Assembly (NCBI GenBank): GCA_963930955.1
Contig: OZ006967.1
Coordinates: forward strand, 434,001-498,000
Direction of reading: 5' to 3'
Source of the DNA: Scatomonas sp963930955
GTDB lineage: Bacteria > Bacillota > Clostridia > Lachnospirales > Lachnospiraceae
Length of the DNA: 64,000 bases
Shown in pieces: positions 26,689 through 35,833 of the stretch. The first letter of the stretch is position 1, and every line of letters begins with the position of its first letter. The position numbers and the translations under genes were made by a program. The notes under the pieces were generated by a model that was not told the DNA's origin, searched no databases, and worked only from the letters and a program-made list of their open reading frames with translations.

Positions 26689-27537
26689 TCAAAAACTCAG
26701 CGTTTGGGAGAAAATGAGGTCATATTTTACATTGATCCTCCCCGGCCGCATGCGGAGGGCCGTGCGGATCAGAGCCCGGATCCCGATTCCGCCGCTCCCC
26801 TGAAGGGTCTCCGGCCTGGCTTCCAGCTGAGCCACATTCTCTGTGCCCTGCAGTCTCAGCTCCGCTGTATCTTCAATGGTCACGATCCGCTCGTCCCCGG
26901 GGATAAAGCAGGACAGGGCGTTTAAAAAGGTGGTTTTTCCCGTGGAAGTTCCCCCGCCCACCAGTATGGTATACCGGGCTCTCACCAGTTCCTCCAGTAA
27001 GCCCGCCGCTTCCGCCGTAATGCTGCCTCGGGCAATAAGTTTTCCCATGGTAATGGGTTCTTCCGGAAATTTCCGGATGGTCAGGAGGGGGCCGTTCAGG
27101 GCTACCGGGGGCATGACTACGTTGACCCGCTCCCCGCCTGCCAGCCGGGCGTCCAGGATCGGCGTCTGGGCGTTGACCGAGCGGTTGCAGCCGGCGGCGA
27201 TCTGCTGGATCACATCCTCCAGCCGTTCCGGGGCGGAGAAACATTTTTCCCAGCGGTAAAGCTTTCCCTGTTTCTCATAATAAATATTCCGGCTGCCATT
27301 CACCATGATCTCCGTAATCTCCGGATCCTCCGCCAGCTCCTGGAGCACATCCAGCCCCCGAAGCGAATACAGCAGCTCCTTTTTCAGTTCCGCCTTCTCC
27401 CGCAGGGAAAGGGGCGGCTTCCTCCTCTGGGAGAGCAGCAGCTCATCAATACTCTCCCGGATCTCCCATTCTTCCAGTTCTCTTCCTGTATCCAGCCGTT
27501 CCAGAAGCAAAGAACGCATTTCCTCAAAGCACTTCAA
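26689..27537 (-). pseudogene. cpaF: CpaF/TadA pilus ATPase, 3' end cut off by the mobile element
   Basis: N-terminal and ATPase part of a Tad/Flp pilus secretion ATPase: EITEIMVNGSRNIYYEKQGKL, ILDARLAGGERVNVVMPP, Walker A GGTSTGKTT, then TIEDTAEL and ALIRTALRMRPGR. In the family the frame goes on RIIVGEVRG (Walker B region). Here, after Arg-Ile at about 26,735, it reads 14 unrelated codons of mobile-element DNA to a stop at 26,689. About a third of the protein is missing, so the ATPase cannot work. The start is taken as TTG at 27537, overlapping the upstream stop as TTGA; GTG at 27588 and ATG at 27519 are alternatives. Confidence 0.88.
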
Positions 27538-28556
27538 AGACTTTCCTTCCGCAGGAGCTGACGGACGCAGTCTCCCAGCTCCCCCCACACCAGATCCTCA
27601 AAGTATCCCTTCCCTGTGCGGCTGGTGCTGTGAAAGGGAAGCTTTACCTTGCGGATCTTGTCCAGGACTCCGGCGAAATCCCAGACCCGCAGCAGATTCT
27701 CAAACTGGCTGATCTTTGCGGCGGAGAAAGCATCCCCCCGCACCGGCATATAGATCTGATCGCAGCAGTCCAGGATCCGGAACAGGTCCGCCACCCCGTC
27801 TCCCAGATCCAGGATCACCGTCTCGTAGGCACTGTTCTGCAGGATCTGTTCCAGAAGGGCCGTCCACTCCCGAAAACTGGCCTCCTGAATGTCCATAGGT
27901 CCTATGGCCGGAGGGATATAGTCCATATTTTGAATGGAACGGACCATTCCCTGGATTTTATGCACCAGGTTCCCGTTCTCCTGCCGGGCCAGGTACAGAA
28001 GATCGCTGAGGTTCCTCTCGTAGTCTTCTCCCAGAAGTTCCTGGAAGCCGGAAAAATTTTCCATGTTCAGATACAGCACCGTCCGTTCCCGGGCCAGAAT
28101 CTGTCCAAGGGTCAGGGCGAAGGAGGTCTTCTGGGTGCGGCCTACCGGACTGTAGACTCCGATCAGCGCAGCGGTCCGCTTCCGTACCTGCACCCCCTCC
28201 AGAGCCGCCCGCTCCGCCCCGTAACAGTCCATAACCTCCCGGATCACCGCGTCGGAAGCCTGATACTTATACACACTGGGATACTGGTCCAGTTCCGGAC
28301 TGTGGACCCCCTCTGAAAGGATGATAAGCTTTCCCACCTCCAGTTTCCGAACCTCCTCTGTTACTGCCTTATCGGAAATCAGCAGGATCTCTACCGGATT
28401 TTCCCTGGCAAACTGGCAGAGGACCTCCGGTCCGGTAAAGGCCTGAACCTCAAAAGGCAGGCTCTTTTTTCTGTTTAAATACTCCATGAAATTATAGGCA
28501 TAGTCCACTTCCACATCGCAGACTGCCAGGATGTGCCTTCTTGTTTTTGGATTCAA
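27534..28556 (-). CDS. cpaE: CpaE-like pilus assembly ATPase (MinD/ParA-type)
   Basis: A 340-residue protein with an N-terminal receiver-like half (HILAVCDVEVDYAYNF to about residue 110) and a C-terminal MinD-like half containing IGVYSPVGRTQKTSFALTLG in the P-loop position, DLGDGVADLF and a final CDQIYMPV segment. The P-loop departs from the usual GKGGxGKTT. CpaE proteins localise Tad pilus machinery. The start is TTG at 28556 with AGGAGG six bases upstream; the same bases TTGA hold the stop of the prepilin peptidase gene. It lies directly upstream of cpaF. Confidence 0.78.
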   Translation of the reverse strand: MNPKTRRHILAVCDVEVDYAYNFMEYLNRKKSLPFEVQAFTGPEVLCQFARENPVEILLISDKAVTEEVRKLEVGKLIILSEGVHSPELDQYPSVYKYQASDAVIREVMDCYGAERAALEGVQVRKRTAALIGVYSPVGRTQKTSFALTLGQILARERTVLYLNMENFSGFQELLGEDYERNLSDLLYLARQENGNLVHKIQGMVRSIQNMDYIPPAIGPMDIQEASFREWTALLEQILQNSAYETVILDLGDGVADLFRILDCCDQIYMPVRGDAFSAAKISQFENLLRVWDFAGVLDKIRKVKLPFHSTSRTGKGYFEDLVWGELGDCVRQLLRKESL

Positions 28557-29062
28557 TAAAAACCTCCTATCCACAGGAGGGCCCCCATGAGAACCGCCAC
28601 AGAAAAATGGATATTTTCCGGACGTTCCCCCGCTCTGCGGTAGGGAGTCCGCTGCCCTGTACGCCGATAAATTTTAAAGTAGGTGGTGAAATATTTCAGA
28701 CGCTGGAGAAAATTCCCGCAGATAATTAGAACTCCGGCGGACAGAACCGCCCCGAAGATCATAGACCAGATAATACATGACAGAACCGCCGGCACACCCA
28801 TAATGCCGCCCAGAACAGACAGAAGCTTCACATCCCCTGCCCCCAGCATGCGGAAATAGAAGAGCCCCCATAAAAGAACAAGGGGCAGAAGGCTGCCGGC
28901 CGCAAAGCGTCCCGCGCCCTGCTTTCCGGCGGTCAGACATTGATAGAGCAGACCGCACAGCCATCCGGAACACAGCCAGAAGTTGGGTATCCTGCCAGTG
29001 GCCAGATCCATAAGTACTGCGCCGGCAGTCAGCAGAAACACCAGGCAGCATGGAAAAAACAC
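28553..29062 (-). CDS. Prepilin peptidase (A24 family, Tad/CpaA-type)
   Basis: A short, 169-residue integral membrane aspartic peptidase with about five membrane segments. The two catalytic aspartates lie in MDLATGRIPN and in GAGDVKLLS, the signature of type IV prepilin peptidases. It would cleave Flp prepilins before pilus assembly. The start is read as GTG at 29062 with AGGAGG seven bases upstream; the longer frame to 29137 has no such site. It heads the cpaE/cpaF operon behind a good promoter. Confidence 0.85.
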   Translation of the reverse strand: MFFPCCLVFLLTAGAVLMDLATGRIPNFWLCSGWLCGLLYQCLTAGKQGAGRFAAGSLLPLVLLWGLFYFRMLGAGDVKLLSVLGGIMGVPAVLSCIIWSMIFGAVLSAGVLIICGNFLQRLKYFTTYFKIYRRTGQRTPYRRAGERPENIHFSVAVLMGALLWIGGFY

Positions 29063-29161
29063 TGCCCCACCTCCTGATTCAATTTTTAATTGGAAACCTC
29101 GAGGGAAAATGCAGCCGGAAACCGGACCGCTTATCAAAGAACCTTGATTGATTGTGAACTC

Positions 29162-29189
29162 ATTATAGCACGCCCCAATTGTTTGTCCA
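29162..29189 (-). promoter_or_regulatory. Promoter of the Tad pilus operon
   Basis: Minus strand: -35 TGGACA (29184-29189), 16-bp spacer, -10 TATAAT (29162-29167), about 100 bp before the prepilin peptidase start. Confidence 0.7.
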
Positions 29190-29231
29190 GTGGTTTTTCG
29201 ACATTTTTCGATCTTTGTAAATTATGGACAA

Positions 29232-29272
29232 ATCAGCCCTGAAATTTTCTCAATACGAATTTCAGGGCTGAT
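29232..29272 (-). terminator. Terminator between the exported protein gene and the Tad operon
   Basis: ATCAGCCCTGAAATT pairs with AATTTCAGGGCTGAT. On the minus strand the stem runs into a short T-rich stretch, so it can end the transcript from the gene at 29306-31762. A run of A on the other side gives it bidirectional looks. Confidence 0.7.
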
Positions 29273-29305
29273 GAAAAAAATCAGATTTCGCTGTATTTAC
29301 TTTTT

Positions 29306-31762
29306 TCAGGTAAGATTTTCCTGATAGCTGATGAACACATTTCCTGCCGCCTCAAACTGGGACTGGGCATCCTCAAAGGCCAGGGGCGTCACCGCCTGGG
29401 TGCCCGGATCGTAGATCCAGATATTGTCGTAAACATCATATCCCAGGATCACCGCTGCCGCCGCGCCGTCCCGCTTGGCCGCCACAGGATAGCCGTGACT
29501 CAGCTGATAATAAAGGCTATCCAGAGAACAGCCGGTAAGATTCAGCACCCGGTATCCGGATCCCAGAGCCTGGCCAAGGGCCGCCGCGTCCAGGGTTCCC
29601 TGCCGGATAATCTCCGGCAGCTGTTCCTCATCCAGCATGGCTGCACTGCCCCAGCTTCCCCGTTCCCATACATACTGCTGTTTCTCATTCAGCACAGACC
29701 CCACCTCTGCATCCGCCAGATGGATGGCCTCGTTCAGGCTGGTAAAGATATCCAGCAGACGGCCTTTTCCATAAACATAATACTGTTCTCCTGTATTCTC
29801 CGGAATCTCCATGGTCAGCTCCGGCAGGTCGGAAGACTCCAGATACTGGGTACGGAGCGCCAGCAGATTGCCGGCTGCCCCGGAGGAGGTAAACTCCAGG
29901 ATCACCTGGGTCTTTTCTTTGTCATAGACCCCCAGCCGCAGGGAAACCGACTCCTCGTCTTCCGAAATATTGTTCATAATATGGTCGCTGGGAGCCTCCT
30001 GGTATCCGTTTTCTCCCTTCTGGGCCCGGAGCAGTTCAATGAGGCCCTCCTTGGCCCGGATCCCGGTCACATAGTAGCCTTCCTGCTGATACTCTTTCCG
30101 GATTTCTCCGCCAAAGCTCTGGATATAGATCCGGTACATTCCGAAAACGGTATTCCCCGCCGTGTCTGTTACAATATCCACGTCCCGGGCCAGTCCGCAG
30201 ATCAGATCCTCATTGATAAAGCCCAGGGCCTTGATCTTTTCTCCTGCTCCCGCGGATATCTGGCGGGTCTCCCCGGTATCCAGATCCATCACGGTAATGC
30301 CAGAGGAGCCGTTGATCTCCATCTCTTCCATCCAGGCTGCCGTCCGCTGGCTCTCGGATACCACAAAACAGTCCGGATCGATCTCCTCCCGGAGCGCCTC
30401 GTACGTGGAATCCGCCAGATTCACCCGGTACAGCGTATTCTCCAGATACAGATACAGGTACCCCTCCGCGTTCACGTAGGAAAGCAGATCCAGGCTGTGC
30501 CGCATTTCCTGAAAACTGGTCTGGCTGTGAATGAAGATTTCCTCCTCCGCCACATTCTGCTCCGCGCTGTAAGTATAAACGCTGATGCCCAGTTCCCCCT
30601 CATAGCGGTCGCTGTTCATATAGCCGTATACCACAAAGGAAATATCCCCGGTCTCGTTCACACTGGCAATCTTAATGGCATAATTCGGATTTTCTTCCCT
30701 CTCATCCCACTCTCCGCTGCGGTATCCGAACACCCGGGTGATCTTTCCGGCGCTGCGGTTATAGGACCAGAGTTCCCCGTTTACCACAAAGGCTACGATC
30801 TCGGAATTCTGATTGGCCAGATATTCCACATCGCTGCCTACAATTCCCAGATTCAGCCCCGTCCCGGTAAGGAACGGGTTATCCCCGTCAAAAATCTGCG
30901 TAGTAGTCCGTTCAAAATTCAGAAGGATCACCTGTCCCTGACCCTGACGCATGCGGTAAAACTCCCGTACGGTATAATACCGGGTCTGCCCCTGGGAATC
31001 CTCCCCGCAGATCACATAGTCCTGGCAGATGCTCACGGTGCTTTCATTTACATCGGTAAAAGAGGGCACCGGCTTTTTTACCAGAGAAGGTTCCAGGCTG
31101 CCCCAGGTGATCAGCTCCCGGCTGGAGTGTATATCTACGCTGTGAAAGCTTCTGTTATCCGCCGTGTTGTCCGGCTCCAGCTGTGCGATCTGGGCTGTGC
31201 TGAGATTCTGATCCAGGCAGTTCTGATAAAATTCTTCTGCAAAAGCAAGATACTCCCCTACAGATATTCCGGACCGCTGAACCAGCCTGGTATAATAGCG
31301 GATCGGCGCTTCCTCTCCGATATCCACAGAGAAGGTCAGCAGATATTCCTGGTTCAGGCGGATGGGCGTCCCCAGCTGAAAAGAGGCGGTATACCTGCCT
31401 TCTTCTTCCGTTACATTTTTCACTCTGGCATTCTCCACCAGGCTGCCGTCCACCAGGGAGGTTACTTCGTATTCCACCTGCAGGACCTTATTGCCGTAAG
31501 CCTCCAGGGAAAAGGCCAGCTCCCTGTCTGTATCCAGAGGGGTAATGGTATCCCGCAGGGTTGTCCCGTCCACTTCCTGGCGGTAGCCGTATAAACGATT
31601 TACCGCCGTATCATCTACTTCCATGTACATAACGGGCAGGGTGGGACTGCTCATGGCCCTGGTATCCGCGATTTCCTGTCTATTAAAAATACCGGAAAAA
31701 ACCAGCACTCCCACAATAAAAATGCCGATGAGTACTCCGGCTCTGAATAATATTTTTTTCAT
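29306..31762 (-). CDS. Large membrane-anchored extracellular protein of unknown function
   Basis: An 818-residue protein with one N-terminal membrane anchor (VLIGIFIVGVLVFSGIF, residues 9-25) and a long outward-facing part. Residues about 230-620 contain repeated beta-strand stretches (for example ELWSYNRSAGKITRVFG, LYLYLENTLYRVNLADSTY), suggesting a beta-propeller-like fold. The last 120 residues (YPVAAKRDGAAAAVILGYDVYDNIWIYDP) resemble the fold of C39-like peptidase domains, but the N-terminal Cys of an active enzyme is not evident. I do not recognise a named family. It lies upstream of the Tad operon; a link is possible but unproven. Confidence 0.7.
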   Translation of the reverse strand: MKKILFRAGVLIGIFIVGVLVFSGIFNRQEIADTRAMSSPTLPVMYMEVDDTAVNRLYGYRQEVDGTTLRDTITPLDTDRELAFSLEAYGNKVLQVEYEVTSLVDGSLVENARVKNVTEEEGRYTASFQLGTPIRLNQEYLLTFSVDIGEEAPIRYYTRLVQRSGISVGEYLAFAEEFYQNCLDQNLSTAQIAQLEPDNTADNRSFHSVDIHSSRELITWGSLEPSLVKKPVPSFTDVNESTVSICQDYVICGEDSQGQTRYYTVREFYRMRQGQGQVILLNFERTTTQIFDGDNPFLTGTGLNLGIVGSDVEYLANQNSEIVAFVVNGELWSYNRSAGKITRVFGYRSGEWDEREENPNYAIKIASVNETGDISFVVYGYMNSDRYEGELGISVYTYSAEQNVAEEEIFIHSQTSFQEMRHSLDLLSYVNAEGYLYLYLENTLYRVNLADSTYEALREEIDPDCFVVSESQRTAAWMEEMEINGSSGITVMDLDTGETRQISAGAGEKIKALGFINEDLICGLARDVDIVTDTAGNTVFGMYRIYIQSFGGEIRKEYQQEGYYVTGIRAKEGLIELLRAQKGENGYQEAPSDHIMNNISEDEESVSLRLGVYDKEKTQVILEFTSSGAAGNLLALRTQYLESSDLPELTMEIPENTGEQYYVYGKGRLLDIFTSLNEAIHLADAEVGSVLNEKQQYVWERGSWGSAAMLDEEQLPEIIRQGTLDAAALGQALGSGYRVLNLTGCSLDSLYYQLSHGYPVAAKRDGAAAAVILGYDVYDNIWIYDPGTQAVTPLAFEDAQSQFEAAGNVFISYQENLT

Positions 31763-31865
31763 TTATGGATGCTCCCCTTATACTTTTGTTCCCTCCGCCC
31801 AAAACCGTTCCTGTTTTGGGCATGCCTTTATTGTAATCGCTCTGAAACGAATCAGCAACCGGAAA

Positions 31866-32222
31866 TCAAAAAAAACTTTGACATTTTCTCCTGCACTCTC
31901 TCCGGCGGAGCATTTCTCCCCAGAGCAGCACCCAGATCAGTTCCCGGAGATTTTCTCCCTGTACCCCTTCCCTCTCCAGCTGCTGCCGGATCCGGCCGCA
32001 GATTTTCTCCAGCATCTGTTTGTCCGGATACACATCGTACATCCTGCTGCCGTCATATTCCATCCGGTCGCACTCCTGCTCCGCCAGTTCCTGGATCCTA
32101 GAGGCTCTTCCCGGAAAATAAGATTTCATGATCTGCCGTTCCCGGCTCTTCTCCCATTCCTCCTCCCAGGAACTCCTTTCCGGACCGGACATCAGAAAAG
32201 ACATGGATTTCTCATAAAACAT
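31866..32222 (-). CDS. Small conserved-looking hypothetical protein
   Basis: A 118-residue, highly charged protein, mainly helical (ERSSWEEEWEKSRERQIMK; YDVYPDKQMLEKICGRIRQQL), with no signal peptide. The ATG at 32222 has AGGTG eight bases upstream. A TTG at 32228 is the alternative. The gene is about 100 bp before the exported protein gene and on the same strand. Function unknown. Confidence 0.6.
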   Translation of the reverse strand: MFYEKSMSFLMSGPERSSWEEEWEKSRERQIMKSYFPGRASRIQELAEQECDRMEYDGSRMYDVYPDKQMLEKICGRIRQQLEREGVQGENLRELIWVLLWGEMLRRRECRRKCQSFF

Positions 32223-32366
32223 CTGCAAGACACCTGCCTACTATCCTTCTTTTTATTCTATGCATTTCTGAAAAAAATGTGAATTTCCTTGCCAAATTTT
32301 CCGGCACGTACTAAAATCAGCCATAACAGGGATTCCTTTTGATCCTGCGCAGCAAAGGAGGTGCAA

Positions 32367-33308
32367 ATGGAACCATTTAATATAATCAAACAGCTGGCCG
32401 GCCAATCCCGGACTCTGGGGATTTTTCTCCAGCAGTACAGTTCTTTTCTGGTTGCCGGCGGACTTGTTTTTTCGTTGCTGAACTGTTTCTTCGGCTTCCG
32501 CCTGCGGAAACTCTGGAGTGTAATCGCCGGTTTTCTGGCCGGCGCTGCCTTAGGCATGGGGTTCTGTGTCTATTTCGCAGTCACACGGCCGCTTTTTCTG
32601 CTCCTGGCCATTGGGGGAGGAGGACTGCTCTGCGGTCTGCTGGCATTTTTTCTGTACCGGCTAGGTTTATTTTTCATGTGCGCAGGGGCGACGGTTTTCG
32701 TTCTCTACCGCCTGATGACCCCTTCCGATACAGTGGTCCTGGCGGTCTGCCTGGCTCTGGGGGCCGTTGTAGGCTTTCTGGCTCTGGCCAGGGAGCGGCT
32801 TACCATATCTCTGGCCACAGCCATCGGAGGCGGCTGGGGGACTGCAGAATTTCTGCTGCTCCTTCTGCATCGCGACTCTCCTATCCTGCTGATCCTCCTG
32901 ACATTGGTCCTGGCTTTCCTGGGCATCCTGGCACAGCTGAAGCCTTGGAAATCCCGGGATTACTGGGATGAAAAAGACGCCGCCTACCGGAAAGAGCGCC
33001 GGATGGAACGGCGCAAAAAAAAGCGCAAAGAAAAGCGAAAAAAAAGGGCAGAAAAAAAGAAACGCAGGAAAGAGAAAAACCTTTCTTCTCCCTCCCAAAC
33101 TCCCCGGCGCGCCCAGCCGGAACCTCCAAGGGCTTCCCGGCCGGATCTGTCGCCTGCTCCGCTTCCGGCGGATCCGCCTTCCGATGGCGGGAATCCCCTG
33201 GATCTGTCCGATGTCCGGCAGCAGCTTTCCCGGGAAGTAAGCGAAATTTACCAGGAAGAACAGCCTTCCTCTGACACTGCAGATACCCCGAAAGACCAGA
33301 TACACTGA
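32367..33308 (+). CDS. Polytopic membrane protein with basic cytoplasmic tail (DUF4203-like)
   Basis: A 313-residue protein with about seven hydrophobic membrane segments between residues 20 and 200 (for example LWSVIAGFLAGAALGMGF, LLAIGGGGLLCGLLAFFLY), resembling DUF4203/TM7-type proteins. Then follows a strongly basic segment (a run of Arg/Lys-rich KKKRKEKRKKR-type sequence, about 225-255) and a proline-rich acidic end. AAGGAGG precedes the ATG at 32367. The basic tail probably sits at the inner face of the membrane. Function unknown. It ends in a terminator shared with the converging gene. Confidence 0.65.
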   Translation: MEPFNIIKQLAGQSRTLGIFLQQYSSFLVAGGLVFSLLNCFFGFRLRKLWSVIAGFLAGAALGMGFCVYFAVTRPLFLLLAIGGGGLLCGLLAFFLYRLGLFFMCAGATVFVLYRLMTPSDTVVLAVCLALGAVVGFLALARERLTISLATAIGGGWGTAEFLLLLLHRDSPILLILLTLVLAFLGILAQLKPWKSRDYWDEKDAAYRKERRMERRKKKRKEKRKKRAEKKKRRKEKNLSSPSQTPRRAQPEPPRASRPDLSPAPLPADPPSDGGNPLDLSDVRQQLSREVSEIYQEEQPSSDTADTPKDQIH

Positions 33309-33327
33309 TCTTTCGGGGTATCCCTTT
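33282..33327. terminator. Bidirectional terminator between converging genes
   Basis: GATACCCCGAAAGA (33282-33295) is perfectly complementary to TCTTTCGGGGTATC (33309-33322), followed by CCTTTT on the plus strand. The stop codon of the membrane protein (33306-33308) lies in the loop. Confidence 0.85.
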
Positions 33328-34415
33328 TACTCATCATACAGATAATTTTCGCCGGTCTGCTGCTGAAGCAGCTGCCGATCTACCCATTGATACCCGGTGT
33401 CAATATGCCGGTCCAGTGTTTCACCGGCCATGGCCCGCAAGGCGGCCGCCACTGCCGCGTAGCCCATTCCTCGGGGATTCTGGCAGATGGTTCCGGACAG
33501 TTTTCCCTCTTCAATGGCCTCCAGCTGCCGCTGATCCGCGTCGAAGCTCACGATCTCCAGCTGCTCCTCATCCTCCAGCTCATCCAGAACCTGAAGGGTC
33601 ACCGTGGAACTGGTGCAGAAAAGGCCGTCCAGATCCGGATACGCTTCCCGCAGCTGCAGCCAGAGTTCCCCGGCGGTCTGATCTTCTTCCTCGTAAAGGA
33701 TTTCCATAACCTGAACCTCGGGATGATTCTCCTGCACCTCCTGCAGGAATCCCTGCACTCTCTGTTCGCTGGTTTCCGTCCTCCGGCTGTAAGAAATCAC
33801 CGCGACCTGCCCTTCCTGGCCCAGCCGCCCGCAGAGCTGCCTGGCAGCCTCTTTTGCGGCAGTCCGGTTATCCGTCATGCAGACCGCTGCCACCAGCTCG
33901 CTGTCAATGCCAGAATCCAGGATCACCACCGGAATCTCGCTCTCCCGGGCCGCCTCCATCTGGGCCTGGCAGGACTGCATATCCACCGCCGCCAGGCACA
34001 GGGCTCCCGGATTCTCTGCCAGCAGCGCATCCAGGGTATTGATCTGCGTATCCACCGCTTCCTCCTCTTCCCCTTTGGTGCCGTCTACGGTGAGATACAC
34101 CTGATCTTCCCCGGAATATCCCAGTTCCCCGTTAATTTCCTCTACCGCCTGCTCTGCCCCTTCTCTGACGGCCTTCCAGTAAGAACTTTCCAGATTCTTC
34201 AGCACCAGGGCAATGTGGGTGCCCGGCTCCGCCGTCAGCCCGCTCACATCCGTATATTTTCCCTTTTCTCCCTCTTCATCGGGAAGCCAAATCTCTTCTT
34301 TCGAATCCGCTTCCGGCTCTTCAGAAACGCTTTCGGCTCCTTTGTCCGCCCCGCAGCCTGCCAGCAGCGCGGCCAGCAGGCCCGCCAGAAATATTTCCCT
34401 CTTCCTTTTCTTCAT
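33327..34415 (-). CDS. Sugar-binding-type lipoprotein (RbsB-like, periplasmic binding protein 4 family)
   Basis: A 362-residue lipoprotein: the signal peptide (MKKRKREIFLAGLLAALLAGC) ends in lipobox LLAGC, then an acidic linker and a type 1 periplasmic binding fold (HIALVLKNLESSYWKAVREGAEQA; LDALLAENPGALCLAAVD; IPVVILDSGIDSELVA; FDADQRQLEAIEEGKLSGTICQNP). This matches ribose/galactose-type ABC solute-binding proteins, which trap a sugar for an ABC importer. No permease or ATPase gene lies next to it, so it may be a sensor or an orphan. The start at 34415 is taken from the signal peptide. Confidence 0.8.
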   Translation of the reverse strand: MKKRKREIFLAGLLAALLAGCGADKGAESVSEEPEADSKEEIWLPDEEGEKGKYTDVSGLTAEPGTHIALVLKNLESSYWKAVREGAEQAVEEINGELGYSGEDQVYLTVDGTKGEEEEAVDTQINTLDALLAENPGALCLAAVDMQSCQAQMEAARESEIPVVILDSGIDSELVAAVCMTDNRTAAKEAARQLCGRLGQEGQVAVISYSRRTETSEQRVQGFLQEVQENHPEVQVMEILYEEEDQTAGELWLQLREAYPDLDGLFCTSSTVTLQVLDELEDEEQLEIVSFDADQRQLEAIEEGKLSGTICQNPRGMGYAAVAAALRAMAGETLDRHIDTGYQWVDRQLLQQQTGENYLYDE

Positions 34416-34494
34416 GGCTTCTGCCTTTCTGTGCTTTCCTTCTATTATACACAAAACCATTCCGGAATCCAATCGGTGGGCGCCCTGGAAATTC

Positions 34495-35178
34495 TTAATC
34501 CTTTATGAAGTCCCCGCAGTTAAAATCCTGGAAATAGGTTCCTCTGGGAAGATAACGGAACTTCAGTCTTTTCCCCGCAGTCGGATGGGTAAAAGCTAAA
34601 AACCAGGCGCAGAGAGCCGGATATCCCTCTCCCGGACCGGCGGTTCCATATTTTCTGTCACCCTCAATAGGCATGCCTGCCCGGGCCAGCTGTACCCGGA
34701 TCTGATGGTGGCGGCCGGTCAGCAGCCGGACTCTTACCAGAGTCCTTCCGTTCTCCAGGGTCTGCAGACACTGATATTCCAACTCTGCCCTTTTGGCCCC
34801 GGGAGTTCCAGGAGTCACCGCCCGGGAAGTATTGGTCCTTCCATCCCTTTTCAGGAAGTCTGTCAGCTTTCCCTCTCTTACTGCCGGCGGTTCCCTGGTC
34901 ACCGCCAGATATTCCTTCTGCATCTCCCGTTTCCGGGACTGCTCCGTGAGGCAGGCAGCGGCTTTCCTGTTCCTGGCAAACACCAGCAGGCCTTCTACCG
35001 GCTGATCCAGCCGGTGCACCACTGCCAGATAGGGCTCTCTTTCTCTCTCTGATAGTTCCCCCAGAAGCCAGTGTTCCAGATCCATCTCTCCAAGTCTGGC
35101 AGTCTGCACCGGGAGTCCCGCAGGTTTTCCCACCACCAGAAAATCTCTGTCTATATAGATAATATCTTTTTTTTCCAT
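34495..35178 (-). CDS. RluA-family pseudouridine synthase
   Basis: A 227-residue enzyme of the RluA family without an S4 domain. VVHRLDQPVEGLLVFARN contains the catalytic Asp in the HRLD motif. Further motifs are EYLAVTRE, and LLTGRHHQIRVQLA with PIEGDRKYG. It isomerises uridine in rRNA or tRNA; the target cannot be told. The gene stands alone, 80 bp from the lipoprotein gene. Confidence 0.88.
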   Translation of the reverse strand: MEKKDIIYIDRDFLVVGKPAGLPVQTARLGEMDLEHWLLGELSEREREPYLAVVHRLDQPVEGLLVFARNRKAAACLTEQSRKREMQKEYLAVTREPPAVREGKLTDFLKRDGRTNTSRAVTPGTPGAKRAELEYQCLQTLENGRTLVRVRLLTGRHHQIRVQLARAGMPIEGDRKYGTAGPGEGYPALCAWFLAFTHPTAGKRLKFRYLPRGTYFQDFNCGDFIKD

Positions 35179-35833
35179 TCCGGACTCATCCTTTCGGCTG
35201 AATGGTAACGCAAAAAAATCCCCGTGTCAACCGTTCCCTTTGGAAAATGATTCCGGAACCGATTTGCGGAGATGGATCTGCGAAACATCGACAGCCGTCT
35301 TATCGGATTTCTTTATCTCAATAAAACGGCTGTCTTAATGTTCTTCTTTATTCAATTGTCTTTTTCCCTTTCTCTTCTTCTTTTTTCTTCTTCTTTTGTA
35401 CTTCTCTTCCCTGCCTCGTAAGTTCTTTTTTCATTCTCTTTGGAATTACTTCTTTGAATCTTACTTAGAAAGTTTATATGCGATCTATATGATAATAAAA
35501 AGTTTCCTGATATAATTTCTCGTCTTATATCATTTCAGCAGCTATACTTATACTTTCACCGGATACAGTGCCTGTTCGATTTTTCTTTTCTACTTATGAC
35601 TGGAAATTTCTTTCCCTTCCTGTACTTTGGATCAATATAGATAATTGCTCTTCTTCCTTCCGTTTCTTTACACGGAGGAGAAGTCTTTTTATTATTGGTG
35701 TGGTATGTATTCAATATGAGTGCCAGCTGCATATACCTTTCATGTTTTTCATCTTTTCTTCTTTTGCTTTTTCAGCTTCTTTTGATGATCTTCCTTTTTT
35801 CTCTCTTATGAAAGGTCTTTCTTGCGGGGACTG

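Larger units (their letters stand above)
1..26733. mobile_element. Right-hand part of a large mobile element inserted in cpaF
   Basis: The whole left part is AT-rich and packed with restriction-modification, antirestriction and recombinase genes, unlike the GC-richer chromosome to the right. The right junction can be placed at about 26,731-26,739, where the cpaF reading frame stops matching its family after Arg-Pro-Gly-Arg-Ile and runs into AT-rich sequence and a stop. Three overlapping tyrosine recombinases plus a DUF6262/TnpC-like gene lie just inside this end, as in Tn554-type or recombinase-in-trio elements. The left end is outside the window, so total size, core site and direct repeats cannot be seen. 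An integrative conjugative or mobilizable element is less likely, because no relaxase or conjugation gene is visible, but those could lie to the left. Confidence 0.75.

Noticed and set aside
29495..31594. A 699-codon open frame opposite the exported protein gene
   Set aside because: It is the antisense shadow of a GC-rich gene; composition is rich in Arg, His, Pro and Gln and fits no family.
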